Below are positions 31,896 through 40,006 of a stretch of DNA of 46,167 nt, one piece after another. Position numbers and translations under genes: made by a program. How positions within the stretch are numbered: the first letter of the stretch is position 1; the number at the start of each line of letters is the position of its first letter. Under the pieces are notes generated by a model. It ran no database searches and was not told where the DNA came from. It was given only the letters and a program-made list of their open reading frames with translations. This DNA comes from Oscillospiraceae bacterium (GTDB taxonomy: Bacteria; Bacillota_A; Clostridia; Oscillospirales; Oscillospiraceae). The stretch spans positions 1-46,167 of the forward strand of contig JAFYAB010000107.1 in the NCBI GenBank assembly GCA_017540945.1, written 5' to 3'.

Positions 31896-33353
31896 ATGTA
31901 TTCTTACAACCCCAAATCCATGAACCCGGACGAGTTCATCAACGACGCTGAAATCAAAGAGACCCTGGCCTATGCCGACGCCCATAAGAACGACATGGCG
32001 CTGATTAACGAAATCCTGGAGAAGGCCCGGCCCGTCCGGGAGGGCAACGGCTGTCACTGCCGGGGGCTGAGCCACCGGGAGGCCTCTGTTCTTCTGGCCT
32101 GCGAGGACCCCCAAGTGCTGGAGCGGATCTATCAGATCGCCGAGGAGATCAAGCTGGCCTTCTACGGCAACCGCATCGTCCTCTTCGCCCCCCTCTATCT
32201 CTCCAACTACTGCGTCAACGGCTGCGTTTACTGCCCCTATCATCTGAAGAACAAGCACATCGCCCGGAAGAAGCTCACCCAGGACGAGGTCCGGGAGGAG
32301 GTCATTGCCCTCCAGGATATGGGCCACAAGCGCCTGGCCATCGAAGCCGGCGAGGACCCGAAGAACAACCCCATCGAGTACATTCTGGAGTGCATCAACA
32401 CCATCTACTCCATCAAGCACAAAAACGGCGCCATCCGCCGGGTCAACGTGAACATCGCGGCCACCACCGTGGAGAACTATAAGAAGCTCAAGGACGCCGG
32501 GATCGGCACCTACATCCTCTTCCAGGAGACCTACCACAAGGAGAGCTATCTCAAGCTCCATCCCACCGGACCCAAGCACGACTACGACTACCACACCTCC
32601 GCCCACGACCGGGCCATGGAGGCGGGCATCGACGACGTGGGCCTGGGCGTGCTCTTCGGCCTGGAGCTCTACCGCTATGAGTTCGCGGGCCTTCTGATGC
32701 ACGCGGAGCACCTGGAGGCCGTTCACGGGGTCGGTCCCCACACCATTTCCGTTCCCCGGGTCAAGCCCGCCGACGACATCGACCCCGAGGAGTTCAACAA
32801 CTCCATCACCGACGAGATGTTCGCCAAGATCACGGCCTGCATCCGGCTGGCGGTCCCCTATACCGGCATCATCATCTCCACCCGGGAAACCGAGGCCACC
32901 CGTTCCAAGCTTCTGCGCCTGGGCGTGAGCCAGGTCAGCGGCGGCTCCCGCACCTCCGTGGGCGGCTACGCGGGCTATACCCCAGACGAGCGGCCCCACG
33001 ACACGGAGCAGTTCGACGTCTCCGACCAGCGCTCCCTGGACGAGGTGGTCCGCTGGCTCATGGAAAACGGTCACATCCCCTCCTTCTGCACCGCCTGCTA
33101 CCGGGAGGGCCGCACCGGCGACCGCTTCATGAGCCTGTGCAAGTCCGGCCAGATCCTCAACTGCTGCCATCCCAACGCCCTGATGACCCTGACTGAATAC
33201 CTGGTGGACTACGCCAGCCCGGAAACCAAGGAGATCGGCTTCAGGATGGTGGAGGAGGAGCTGAAAAAGATTCCCAGAGACCGGGTCCGGGAGATCGCCC
33301 GGGAGCACATCGAGGCCATCAAAGCCTCCAACGCCCGGGATTTCCGGTTCTGA
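31896..33353 (+). CDS. hydG: [FeFe]-hydrogenase H-cluster radical SAM maturase HydG (tyrosine lyase)
   Basis: A 485-residue tyrosine lyase making the Fe(CO)2(CN) synthon from tyrosine. The radical SAM motif is C106-x3-C110-x2-C113 (CVNGCVYC). The C-terminal auxiliary cluster Cys residues lie in SFCTACYREGRTGDRFM. The SAM-binding region is RLAIEAGEDP. The ATG at 31896 has AAAGGA 7 bases upstream; an in-frame TTG at 31878 overlapping hydE is less likely. HydF follows 3 bases later. Confidence 0.96.
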   Translation: MYSYNPKSMNPDEFINDAEIKETLAYADAHKNDMALINEILEKARPVREGNGCHCRGLSHREASVLLACEDPQVLERIYQIAEEIKLAFYGNRIVLFAPLYLSNYCVNGCVYCPYHLKNKHIARKKLTQDEVREEVIALQDMGHKRLAIEAGEDPKNNPIEYILECINTIYSIKHKNGAIRRVNVNIAATTVENYKKLKDAGIGTYILFQETYHKESYLKLHPTGPKHDYDYHTSAHDRAMEAGIDDVGLGVLFGLELYRYEFAGLLMHAEHLEAVHGVGPHTISVPRVKPADDIDPEEFNNSITDEMFAKITACIRLAVPYTGIIISTRETEATRSKLLRLGVSQVSGGSRTSVGGYAGYTPDERPHDTEQFDVSDQRSLDEVVRWLMENGHIPSFCTACYREGRTGDRFMSLCKSGQILNCCHPNALMTLTEYLVDYASPETKEIGFRMVEEELKKIPRDRVREIAREHIEAIKASNARDFRF

Positions 33354-33356
33354 GCT

Positions 33357-34754
33357 ATGGGTAATCTGAACGAAACCGTTTCCGCCGAACGGCTGCATAT
33401 CGCCTTCTTCGGCAAGCGCAACGCGGGCAAGTCCAGCCTGGTCAACGCCGTCACAGCACAAAAGCTGGCCGTAGTCTCCCCCGTTCCCGGGACCACCACG
33501 GACCCGGTGAAAAAGGCCATGGAGCTGCTGCCCCTGGGGCCGGTGGTGATCATCGACACCCCCGGCTATGACGACGAGGGCGATCTTGGTTCTCTCCGCG
33601 TAGAGAAGACCAACGAGGTTCTGAACAAGACGGACATCGCCGTGCTGGTTTATGACGCTTCCGTCGGTATGACGGAAGAGGACCGCGCCTTGCTGGATCG
33701 CCTCAAGGAGCGGAAGCTCCCGGTGATCTTGACGGCGAACAAAAGCGACCTCCCGGTAGCGGCGCACAGTGTGCGCCACGAGGATGCAGCAGGAGTAGGG
33801 GCGGCCATTGGCCGCCCGCACGAGGCAGAAGCCTCTCCCATCTGTCATTCTGAGCAAAGCGAAGAATCCGTTTCCCCTGCCGCTCTGCGAGCGGCGTCGC
33901 TGCCGGAGGCAGCGACAAAGGACGGGGGATGCGGGTCCTTCGACTCCGCTGCGCTCCGCTCAGGACGACATGATCGGGACGTGATCCTTGTCTCCGCACT
34001 GACTGGCGAGGGCGTCAACGAATTAAAAGAGCGGCTGGCGGAGCTGGCGCGGACGGCGAAGGCTCCAAAGTACATCCTGGCAGACTTGGTCGCCCCCGGC
34101 GATATGGTCATTCTTGTGATCCCCATCGACGAGAGCGCGCCCAAGGGTCGTCTGATCCTCCCCCAGCAGCTGACCCTCCGGGAGCTGCTGGACCTGCACT
34201 GTGTCCCCATCTGCTGTCAGGTGGAGGAGCTCCCCGGCGTGTTGGGCAGGCTGAAAACTCCCCCGCGCCTGGTGGTCACGGACTCCCAGGCCTTCGGGCG
34301 GGTCTCCCCCCTCGTCCCGTCCTCGATTCCCCTTAGTTCCTTCTCCATCCTCTTCGCCCGCTACAAGGGCGAGCTGCGGCAGCTGGCTGAGGGCGCCAGG
34401 GCCCTGTCTTCCCTGAAAGACGGCGATCACGTTCTGATCTCCGAGGGCTGTACCCACCATCGCCAGTGCAACGACATCGGCTCCGTCAAGATTCCCGGCT
34501 GGGTGCGGAAGTACACGGGAAAGGAATTGGAGTTCTCCTTCAGCTCCGGCGGGGAGTTCCCCGAGGATCTGAGCGGCTTTGATCTGGTGATCCACTGCGG
34601 CGGCTGCATGCTCAACGAGGCCGCCATGAAGCACCGGATGGAGGTCGCCCGGCGCTGCGGGGTCCCCATGGTCAACTACGGCGTGGCCATCGCCCAGATG
34701 CATGGGATTTTGGCCCGTAGTCTGGTTCCCTTTAAGGGGGAGCTGTCAGATTGA
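33357..34754 (+). CDS. hydF: [FeFe]-hydrogenase maturation GTPase HydF with repeat-derived insertion
   Basis: A 465-residue HydF, the scaffold that transfers the 2Fe subcluster to HydA. The GTPase domain has G1 GKRNAGKS (19-26), G3 DTPG and G4 NKSD (128-131). The C-terminal cluster domain has EGCTHHRQCNDIG and HCGGCMLNEA. Normal HydF is about 400 residues. Here roughly residues 136-207, between NKSD and the SAL G5 motif (VILVSAL from 209), are extra, low in family character (HSEQSEESVSPAALRAASLP) and encoded by palindromic repeat DNA. Removing them leaves about 393 residues. Reading frame and all motifs survive, so the protein is probably made; whether it works is unknown. Confidence 0.93.
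   Translation: MGNLNETVSAERLHIAFFGKRNAGKSSLVNAVTAQKLAVVSPVPGTTTDPVKKAMELLPLGPVVIIDTPGYDDEGDLGSLRVEKTNEVLNKTDIAVLVYDASVGMTEEDRALLDRLKERKLPVILTANKSDLPVAAHSVRHEDAAGVGAAIGRPHEAEASPICHSEQSEESVSPAALRAASLPEAATKDGGCGSFDSAALRSGRHDRDVILVSALTGEGVNELKERLAELARTAKAPKYILADLVAPGDMVILVIPIDESAPKGRLILPQQLTLRELLDLHCVPICCQVEELPGVLGRLKTPPRLVVTDSQAFGRVSPLVPSSIPLSSFSILFARYKGELRQLAEGARALSSLKDGDHVLISEGCTHHRQCNDIGSVKIPGWVRKYTGKELEFSFSSGGEFPEDLSGFDLVIHCGGCMLNEAAMKHRMEVARRCGVPMVNYGVAIAQMHGILARSLVPFKGELSD
33761..33975. repeat. Nested palindromic repeats inserted in hydF
   Basis: Several elements lie inside the gene. GGCGCACA/TGTGCGCC is at 33761-33777. A GTAGGGGCGGCCATTGGCCG-type element is at 33795-33820. A larger element begins with TGTCATTCTGAGCAAAGCGA (from 33843) and ends with CCGCTCAGGACGACA, its partly matched inverse. 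Inside it is GTCGCTGCC/GGCAGCGAC. The GTAGGGG element matches the family found between genes elsewhere in this window. Confidence 0.85.
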
Positions 34755-34769
34755 CCGCCGCTGCGCGCA

Positions 34770-34811
34770 AATACCCCCCAGGCAAATCCGCGGATTTGCC
34801 TGGGGGGTATT
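34770..34811. terminator. Bidirectional terminator, 42-base perfect inverted repeat
   Basis: The sequence is a perfect palindrome with 21-base arms; the left arm begins AATACCCCCCAGGCAAATCC. It lies between the convergent hydF and ABC-importer genes. T-tracts are poor, so efficiency is uncertain. Confidence 0.8.
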
Positions 34812-34827
34812 GTAGTTCCGTCCTCGC

Positions 34828-35394
34828 TCAGAACGTCAGCCAGATAAAGGGATAGGCCTCCAACAACTCCTTTTGGTGGGTGGAGAGCAGCAGGGTCCTT
34901 CCCCTTCGGTTTTCGAGGATGAAGTCCGCGGTGCGACGCAGGGTGTCCTCATCGAGACCGGTGAAGGGCTCGTCCATGAGCATGCAGTCGCTGTCAGCCC
35001 AGAGGGCCCGGGCGATGGCAACCCGGCGCTGCATACCGCCGGAGAGCTCGCCCACAGGCTGAGCCAGGCTGTTTTCCGGCAGAAGACCCAGCAAAAATTG
35101 GGAGGCAGCGTCCCGATCCCTGCGGCTGCCCCGGACGAACAGGAGCTGGTCCACCGCGTTCCGGCCGGGAAGAAGCCGATCTGTCTGGAAGACAGCGGAA
35201 TAGCGGACGCCGGAGCTGATCGTTCCGTCATCCGGTATTTGCAGTCCCATCAGGATCCGCAGCAGGGTGGTTTTGCCCCGCCCGGAGGGAGCGGTCAGTC
35301 CGTAGAGGCCGCCGTCCTGCAAGTTCAGATCATAATTTTCAAAAATGATCCTGTCACCGAACCGGTGGGAAAGCGCTTTGATTTGGATATCCAT
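34828..35394 (-). CDS. ABC importer ATPase, SsuB/TauB type
   Basis: A 188-residue cytoplasmic ATPase. Walker A APSGRGKTTLL, Q-loop VFQTD, signature LSGGMQRRVAIARAL, Walker B CMLMDEPFTGLD and H-loop STHQ are all present. It is shorter than usual SsuB (about 250), ending soon after the H-loop (AYPFIWLTF). The start overlaps the permease stop by one base (TAATG). It is the last gene of the importer cassette. The substrate is unknown. Confidence 0.9.
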   Translation of the reverse strand: MDIQIKALSHRFGDRIIFENYDLNLQDGGLYGLTAPSGRGKTTLLRILMGLQIPDDGTISSGVRYSAVFQTDRLLPGRNAVDQLLFVRGSRRDRDAASQFLLGLLPENSLAQPVGELSGGMQRRVAIARALWADSDCMLMDEPFTGLDEDTLRRTADFILENRRGRTLLLSTHQKELLEAYPFIWLTF

Positions 35395-36143
35395 TACTTT
35401 CCCGCCTTTCTCAGCAGCCACAGAACCGCTTTTTCAAAGAGCATGCTCAGCAGGATCACCGTCAGCGTCCAGGCAAAGAGCTCCGCTGTCGCCATATAGA
35501 CTTTGGAAAGGTAGAGATGCTCGCCGATGGAGCGGGCGGGAGTACCGATGACCTCCGCTGCGATCCCCGCCTTCCAGCTCATGCCCAGGGCAGAGGAACA
35601 GGTGCCGGTCAGATAGGGCGTCAGCGCCGGCCGATAGATCTGCATTGCGGTCCGTCCTCCCGGCACGCGAAACACACGGGCCATTTCCAGCAGTTCCTTG
35701 TCTGTGCTCTCCAGGCCGGATACCGTCGCAAAATAGATCTGCGGGAACACGATCAGCAGGGCCACGATGACAGACAGCTGCGCCGAGCCGAACCAGACCA
35801 GGATCAGGATGATAAAGGAAGCCACAGGGACGGTTTTCACCACAGTCAGCAGCGGTGAGAGAAGCTCCCGGATCAGCCGGAGACGATACGCCGCGATCCC
35901 GGCCAGCAGGCCCAGAACCAGGGCCAGGAAAAAGCCCAGGGCGATCCGTTCCATGGAGCCCAGCACAGAGCGCCAATAATCCTCCGTGGGCAGCAGCTCC
36001 CACAGGGCCAGGACGGTATCCAGCGGCGAGGCGAAGAGCACCGGCTTATTCACCAGCATAGACGCAGCCTGCCAAAGCCCGAGCCAGAAAAGGGCGATCA
36101 ACAGGCCCCGGAGCAGACGGCGCGGTGATTTGGCAGGCTTCAT
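35394..36143 (-). CDS. ABC importer permease, SsuC/TauC type
   Basis: A 249-residue membrane protein with about six helices and the BPD_transp_1 pattern (FFLALVLGLLAGIAAYRL, VPVASFIILILVWFGSAQLSVIVALLIVFPQIYFATVSGLES, and the EAA-like loop in ALGMSWKAGIAAEVIG). Such permeases serve nitrate, sulfonate, taurine or pyrimidine-precursor importers. It starts 4 bases after the binding-protein stop and is coupled to the ATPase by a one-base overlap. Confidence 0.93.
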   Translation of the reverse strand: MKPAKSPRRLLRGLLIALFWLGLWQAASMLVNKPVLFASPLDTVLALWELLPTEDYWRSVLGSMERIALGFFLALVLGLLAGIAAYRLRLIRELLSPLLTVVKTVPVASFIILILVWFGSAQLSVIVALLIVFPQIYFATVSGLESTDKELLEMARVFRVPGGRTAMQIYRPALTPYLTGTCSSALGMSWKAGIAAEVIGTPARSIGEHLYLSKVYMATAELFAWTLTVILLSMLFEKAVLWLLRKAGK

Positions 36144-36147
36144 GTGG

Positions 36148-37221
36148 TTATTCTCCCGTGTAATAGAATTCGTCGGCGGGCATCGCGCCGCCCACGGCCT
36201 TCGGATTCTGGTCGAACAGGGTCTTGAGATATCCGGAGAGCTGGGTCTTCATTTCCTGTCCCGTGATGCAGACCAGGTTGCAGAAGGGAATGGCCTTTTG
36301 TGCCAGAGGCGCCTTGGCCACGATCCCCAGAGCCTCGATCAGAGGAGCAGCCTCTTCGGGATGCGCGTTGACGGTTTCGACTCCGGCGGCTGCCTCCTTC
36401 AGGAAGGCCTTGATCTGCTCGGGGTACTGCTCCAGGATCTCGTTTCTCACCACGGTAACGCCGGTGATGAAGAGGCTGTCCTGGGTGAGCTTTCCCCATT
36501 CCTCGGTGAGACTCAGGGCGATCCGCAGGCCCTCATTCTGGGCAAGAGCCGCGGTGACAAAGGGCTGCGGCAGCAGGCCGATGGCGGCGAGGTCCGCATT
36601 CATGGCCTCCACCACCTCCTGGGGCTCAGACTTGAACTCCAGCGTGACCTGATCCTCGATGCCGGCGGCGGCCAGCACATAGCGCAGGGAGAACTCCGGC
36701 ACGGTGCCCTTGCCGGTCAGGAATATGGTCTTTCCGGCCAGATCCTCCAGGGACTGCACGGTCTCGCCCTTTTCCAGCACATAGAGCACGCCCAGGGTGT
36801 TGATGCCCACCACGGAGAATCCGCCGGCTTTATTGAACAGGGTCGCGGCGGCGTTGGCGGGCAGCAGCGCGATATCGGCGCTGCCGTTCATAAGGGCCGC
36901 GGTGACCTCGTCAGCCGCCGTGCACATGGTGGGATGGTAGGTGTTGAAGCTCTTTCCGTTCTTGCTGTCCTCCAGCAGAGTCACAAGGCCCATGGAGGTG
37001 GGACCCTTCAAGGAGTAGATGTTCAGCTCCACGCCCTCCGGCGCGGGGGCTTCCGTCTCGGCTCCGGCTTCCGTCGTCTGCTGCGGAGCGGCTTCGGTTT
37101 CAGGCTTCGGATCCTTCGCGCCGGTGCTTGCCGGAACGGTGGATGCCTGGTTGTTGGCCGCGCAGGCGCAGAAGCTCAGCAGCAAGGCGGCGATCAGTAC
37201 AAGGATCAAGCTTTTTTTCAT
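36148..37221 (-). CDS. ABC importer substrate-binding lipoprotein (NMT1/SsuA-like)
   Basis: A 357-residue exported lipoprotein: signal segment SLILVLIAALLLSFCACA with Cys at the cleavage zone, a Thr/Glu/Pro-rich linker to about residue 70, then a type II periplasmic-binding fold (VELNIYSLKGPTSMGLVTLL, GSADIALLPANAAATLFNKAGG, TGKGTVPEFSLRYVL). This group binds sulfonates, nitrate, thiamine precursors and others. GGAGG lies ahead of the ATG at 37221. It is the first gene of the importer operon, behind a leader with an intrinsic terminator. Confidence 0.9.
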   Translation of the reverse strand: MKKSLILVLIAALLLSFCACAANNQASTVPASTGAKDPKPETEAAPQQTTEAGAETEAPAPEGVELNIYSLKGPTSMGLVTLLEDSKNGKSFNTYHPTMCTAADEVTAALMNGSADIALLPANAAATLFNKAGGFSVVGINTLGVLYVLEKGETVQSLEDLAGKTIFLTGKGTVPEFSLRYVLAAAGIEDQVTLEFKSEPQEVVEAMNADLAAIGLLPQPFVTAALAQNEGLRIALSLTEEWGKLTQDSLFITGVTVVRNEILEQYPEQIKAFLKEAAAGVETVNAHPEEAAPLIEALGIVAKAPLAQKAIPFCNLVCITGQEMKTQLSGYLKTLFDQNPKAVGGAMPADEFYYTGE

Positions 37222-37247
37222 TTCAGAATACCTCCGAACAATCAGAT

Positions 37248-37343
37248 TGGGCAAAAAAAGCCCATGCCCGAGCGGCATGGAACCTGTAGGAATTTCAGGT
37301 TACAACGCCTTATACCGCAGAGCACTTTGGTATCAGTACGAGC
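37248..37343 (-). promoter_or_regulatory. Structured leader with terminator (riboswitch/attenuator candidate)
   Basis: On the minus strand, from a start near 37343, the RNA can form hairpin ATACC/GGTAT (37333-37329 with 37316-37312), then AACCTG/CAGGTT (37301-37296 with 37286-37281). An abutting terminator stem CCATGCC/GGCATGG follows (37280-37274 with 37268-37262), then seven T (37259-37253). The terminator lies 32 bases before the start codon. No TPP, cobalamin, SAM, T-box or guanidine-I consensus is recognised. Confidence 0.65.
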
Positions 37344-37349
37344 ATTCGT

Positions 37350-37377
37350 ATTATACCAAAAATCCAACGAATGTCAA
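37350..37377 (-). promoter_or_regulatory. Promoter of the ABC importer operon
   Basis: On the minus strand consensus TTGACA (37377-37372) and TATAAT (37355-37350) are separated by 16 bases. Confidence 0.9.
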
Positions 37378-37380
37378 CAG

Positions 37381-37413
37381 AAAAATGACGCGCAGGAAGA
37401 TCCCCTGCGCGTC
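37381..37413 (-). terminator. Terminator of the nahK-ROK-nagA operon
   Basis: A 10-base stem GACGCGCAGG/CCTGCGCGTC (37387-37396, 37404-37413) followed on the minus strand by ATTTTT. It begins 5 bases after the nagA stop. Confidence 0.9.
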
Positions 37414-37417
37414 GTTT

Positions 37418-38545
37418 TTATGCTTCAATTTTCTCTCCGCCGAGCCAGACTTCCCTGCGTGTGAAGTCCTTGCCGCAGATCACAAAGTCCGCCAGCTTTC
37501 CGTTGGCGATGGAGCCCACGCGATTCAGGGCGTGGATCTGTCGTGCGGGGTTCCAGGTGGCGGCCCGGACCGCGTCCTCCTTCGGGATGCCGAAGCGGAT
37601 GGCGTTGCGCATGCAGTCAAAGAGATTGGTCGCGGAGCCCGCGATGGTGCCGTCCGCCAGCCGGGCTACGTTCTCCGCCAGGAAAACCTGCTGGCCGCCC
37701 AACTCGTATTCGCCGTCCGGCATGCCGCAGCAGCGCAGGGCGTCGGAGATCAGCACCATTCGTTCCGCGCCGAAGAGCTTGAAGGCCATCCGGACGGAGG
37801 AAGGATGGACGTGGATCCCGTCGCAAATGATCTCCGCGGAGACCGCCTCGTTCTCGGAGGCCGCGCCAATGACGCCGGGCTTCCGATGGTGAATGGGCGG
37901 CATCGCGTTGTAGAGATGGGTCAGATGGGTGACGCCGGCCTGGATCGCGGCCCTGGCGTGCTCGTAGTCGGAATCGGTATGGGCGATGGAGACGGTGCAG
38001 AGCTGCTTCGCCTGCTCCACGAATTCCACGGAGCCCTCCAGCTCCGGCGCCAGATCCACAATGGCGATCAGACCCTCGCTGTCCTCATAGAGCTTTCGGA
38101 AGGCTGCAAAATCCGGAAGCCGCAGGTATTCGCCGTTTTGAGCGCCTTTCTTCTTTTCGGAGAAGAAGGGTCCCTCCATCTGGACGCCCAGCAGACGGGC
38201 GCAGCCGGTCACAGGGGCCTTGCGGAGCCGCAGACCGGCCTCCAGCGCCCTGGCGATGACCGCATAGGGCAGGGTCATGGTGGCGGGCGCAAAGCTTGTC
38301 ACGCCCACGCCGGCCAGATAGCGGGCCATCTTCACGTCTCCCTCGTAGGAGCCGTCGGAGAAGTCCGCGTTGGAGTTGCCGTGGTTGTGCACGTCGATCA
38401 GCCCGGGGATCACATAGGCGCCGTTCAGGTCGACGGCGTCGACCTTTTCAATCAGAACGTCGCAGAATTTCCCGTCTTCCACGGAAAAGCCGCCGGTGAC
38501 GAAGCGAAAATCCTCGGTGTAAATATTCGCGTTTTTGAAGTTCAT
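37418..38545 (-). CDS. nagA: N-acetylglucosamine-6-phosphate deacetylase
   Basis: A 375-residue amidohydrolase removing acetate from GlcNAc-6-P to give glucosamine-6-P. Metal and active-site motifs are DVHNHG, the Glu in QMEGPFFS, His in SIAHTDSDYEHA and HLYNAM, and the catalytic Asp in LISDALRCCG. HHRKPGVIGAA is another family motif. GGAGG precedes the ATG at 38545. It is the last gene of the hexosamine operon, after a 51-base gap containing a TCAATTGTC direct repeat. Confidence 0.95.
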   Translation of the reverse strand: MNFKNANIYTEDFRFVTGGFSVEDGKFCDVLIEKVDAVDLNGAYVIPGLIDVHNHGNSNADFSDGSYEGDVKMARYLAGVGVTSFAPATMTLPYAVIARALEAGLRLRKAPVTGCARLLGVQMEGPFFSEKKKGAQNGEYLRLPDFAAFRKLYEDSEGLIAIVDLAPELEGSVEFVEQAKQLCTVSIAHTDSDYEHARAAIQAGVTHLTHLYNAMPPIHHRKPGVIGAASENEAVSAEIICDGIHVHPSSVRMAFKLFGAERMVLISDALRCCGMPDGEYELGGQQVFLAENVARLADGTIAGSATNLFDCMRNAIRFGIPKEDAVRAATWNPARQIHALNRVGSIANGKLADFVICGKDFTRREVWLGGEKIEA

Positions 38546-38596
38546 AGAAGCCTCCGGATCATATCGAACTGTCAATTGTCAGCGCTCAATTGTCCA

Positions 38597-40003
38597 TTAC
38601 GGCAAGCTTGCCGCAGCCACCGCCTGACCCACACGGCGGGTCTTTTCGTCCGGCAGCATGACGACCATCTTCCGTGCCAGCTCGGGATACTCCTCCGCCA
38701 TAACACGCTTGCATTCCTCCAGAATGATCTCGCCGCCCTTGCCGGACATCACGCGGCCCAGAACGATCATATGCTCCACGTCGTAGAACATGGAATAGAG
38801 CTGCATGGTGTGGCCCAGATAGACGCCGATGGATCTGTAGATCTTCGCGGCTCTGGGATCGTCCTGTTCCATCAGGTCCTGGACGACCCGAAGCTTTTCC
38901 GCGGGGGTCAGCGTTTCGTCCAGCTTGATCCCGGCGACGGGAGCCAGCTTGATGACCGCATCCTGGGAGAAATACTTGCAGCCCACGCCAATATCGTAGG
39001 ACCACTCGTCCATCATGGCCTGCTCGGAGAGGTCCACCGGCGCGAAGGCCAGCTCGTTGAACCAGCCCAGCACATTCCCCTTTTTGTCCACATAGCCCAC
39101 AGCTTCGGAGGTGCCCATGGCCATGCCCATGACCGCGGTGGCGCCCAGGCCCATGGCCCCTGCCAGGGCAGTAACGTCGCCGTCGTTGGCAACCACAATG
39201 GGGACCTTCCCATCCCCGATGGCGGCGGCGGCCCGGTCAAAGACCGTGTGAACCAGCTTGCGGACTTCCTTTTCCCGGGGCACCTTGATGAACAGGGAGC
39301 TCACCATGGGCGCGTTGCCGATGAAAACGCCGGCGGAAGAGACGCCGATGCCGTCCACCCTCGGCATTTTGGAGGCCGCGGTCCGGAAGGCCTTGACGAT
39401 CTCGTCATAGTGATACTGGGGATCGGCCTGGGTCTTGGGATGCCAGACCACCTCCTCGGAGTAGACGGTCTTGCCGTCGATCACGGCGGAAACCTTGCGG
39501 TCGGAGCCGCCGGCGTCGAAGCCGATACGGCAGCCCTCCATGTGGCCGCCCACGGAGACGGAGGCGTCGTTTTCCGCCGGGAAGCTGGCGGAATCGGCGC
39601 AATCCACGATCTCAAAGCCGTTCTCAAACACGTCGGACATGAACTGCACGTCGAACCAGCGCTTGCCGTTCTCGCCCTCGCCGTTTTCATAATAGACGAA
39701 CTCCTTTTGGAGCTGCCTGGCAATGTCGGAAGCGCCCAGGATATAGACCCGGAAGCCGCCGATGGACCAAAGCAGGAACTTCACGTAGCGCTCCACGAAG
39801 CGATAATCCGCTTCCTTCCGTTCCGGAGTACCGTAGATCTTCGCGTGCCGGACGGTGATCTTGCCCTTGTCCCGTTCCACCGCGATGGAGATGGGCTTGG
39901 CGGCTCCTTCCAGATAGGCCCGCATCCAGGGACCCAGCGGGATATAGCCGGGATCCAGCTCGGGCATGTTCCTGACCGGGAATTCGATACCAAGATATTT
40001 CAT
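38597..40003 (-). CDS. Divergent ROK-family protein, putative sugar kinase
   Basis: A 468-residue protein. The N-terminal 150 or so residues form an extra domain of unknown type. From about residue 158 a ROK/actin-like fold is seen: the phosphate-1 loop GFDAGGSDRKVSAVIDG, GVSSAGVFIGNAP, VVANDGDVTALAGAMGLG and MGMAMGTSEAVGYVD. The zinc motif of typical ROK kinases (GHxxxxxxxxxCxCGxxGC) is not seen. Between nahK and nagA, a GlcNAc or similar 6-kinase feeding NagA is plausible but unproven. GGAGAAA lies ahead of the ATG at 40003, 3 bases after nahK. Confidence 0.8.
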   Translation of the reverse strand: MKYLGIEFPVRNMPELDPGYIPLGPWMRAYLEGAAKPISIAVERDKGKITVRHAKIYGTPERKEADYRFVERYVKFLLWSIGGFRVYILGASDIARQLQKEFVYYENGEGENGKRWFDVQFMSDVFENGFEIVDCADSASFPAENDASVSVGGHMEGCRIGFDAGGSDRKVSAVIDGKTVYSEEVVWHPKTQADPQYHYDEIVKAFRTAASKMPRVDGIGVSSAGVFIGNAPMVSSLFIKVPREKEVRKLVHTVFDRAAAAIGDGKVPIVVANDGDVTALAGAMGLGATAVMGMAMGTSEAVGYVDKKGNVLGWFNELAFAPVDLSEQAMMDEWSYDIGVGCKYFSQDAVIKLAPVAGIKLDETLTPAEKLRVVQDLMEQDDPRAAKIYRSIGVYLGHTMQLYSMFYDVEHMIVLGRVMSGKGGEIILEECKRVMAEEYPELARKMVVMLPDEKTRRVGQAVAAASLP

Positions 40004-40006
40004 AGC

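Noticed and set aside
31761..33857. Minus-strand open frame of about 700 codons opposite hydG
   Set aside because: Shadow of hydG and neighbouring genes, composed of Gly/Val/Asp/His runs with no recognisable domain.
37248..37343. TPP riboswitch before the importer
   Set aside because: The NMT1-like protein suggested it, but CUGAGA and the second TPP core motif are absent.
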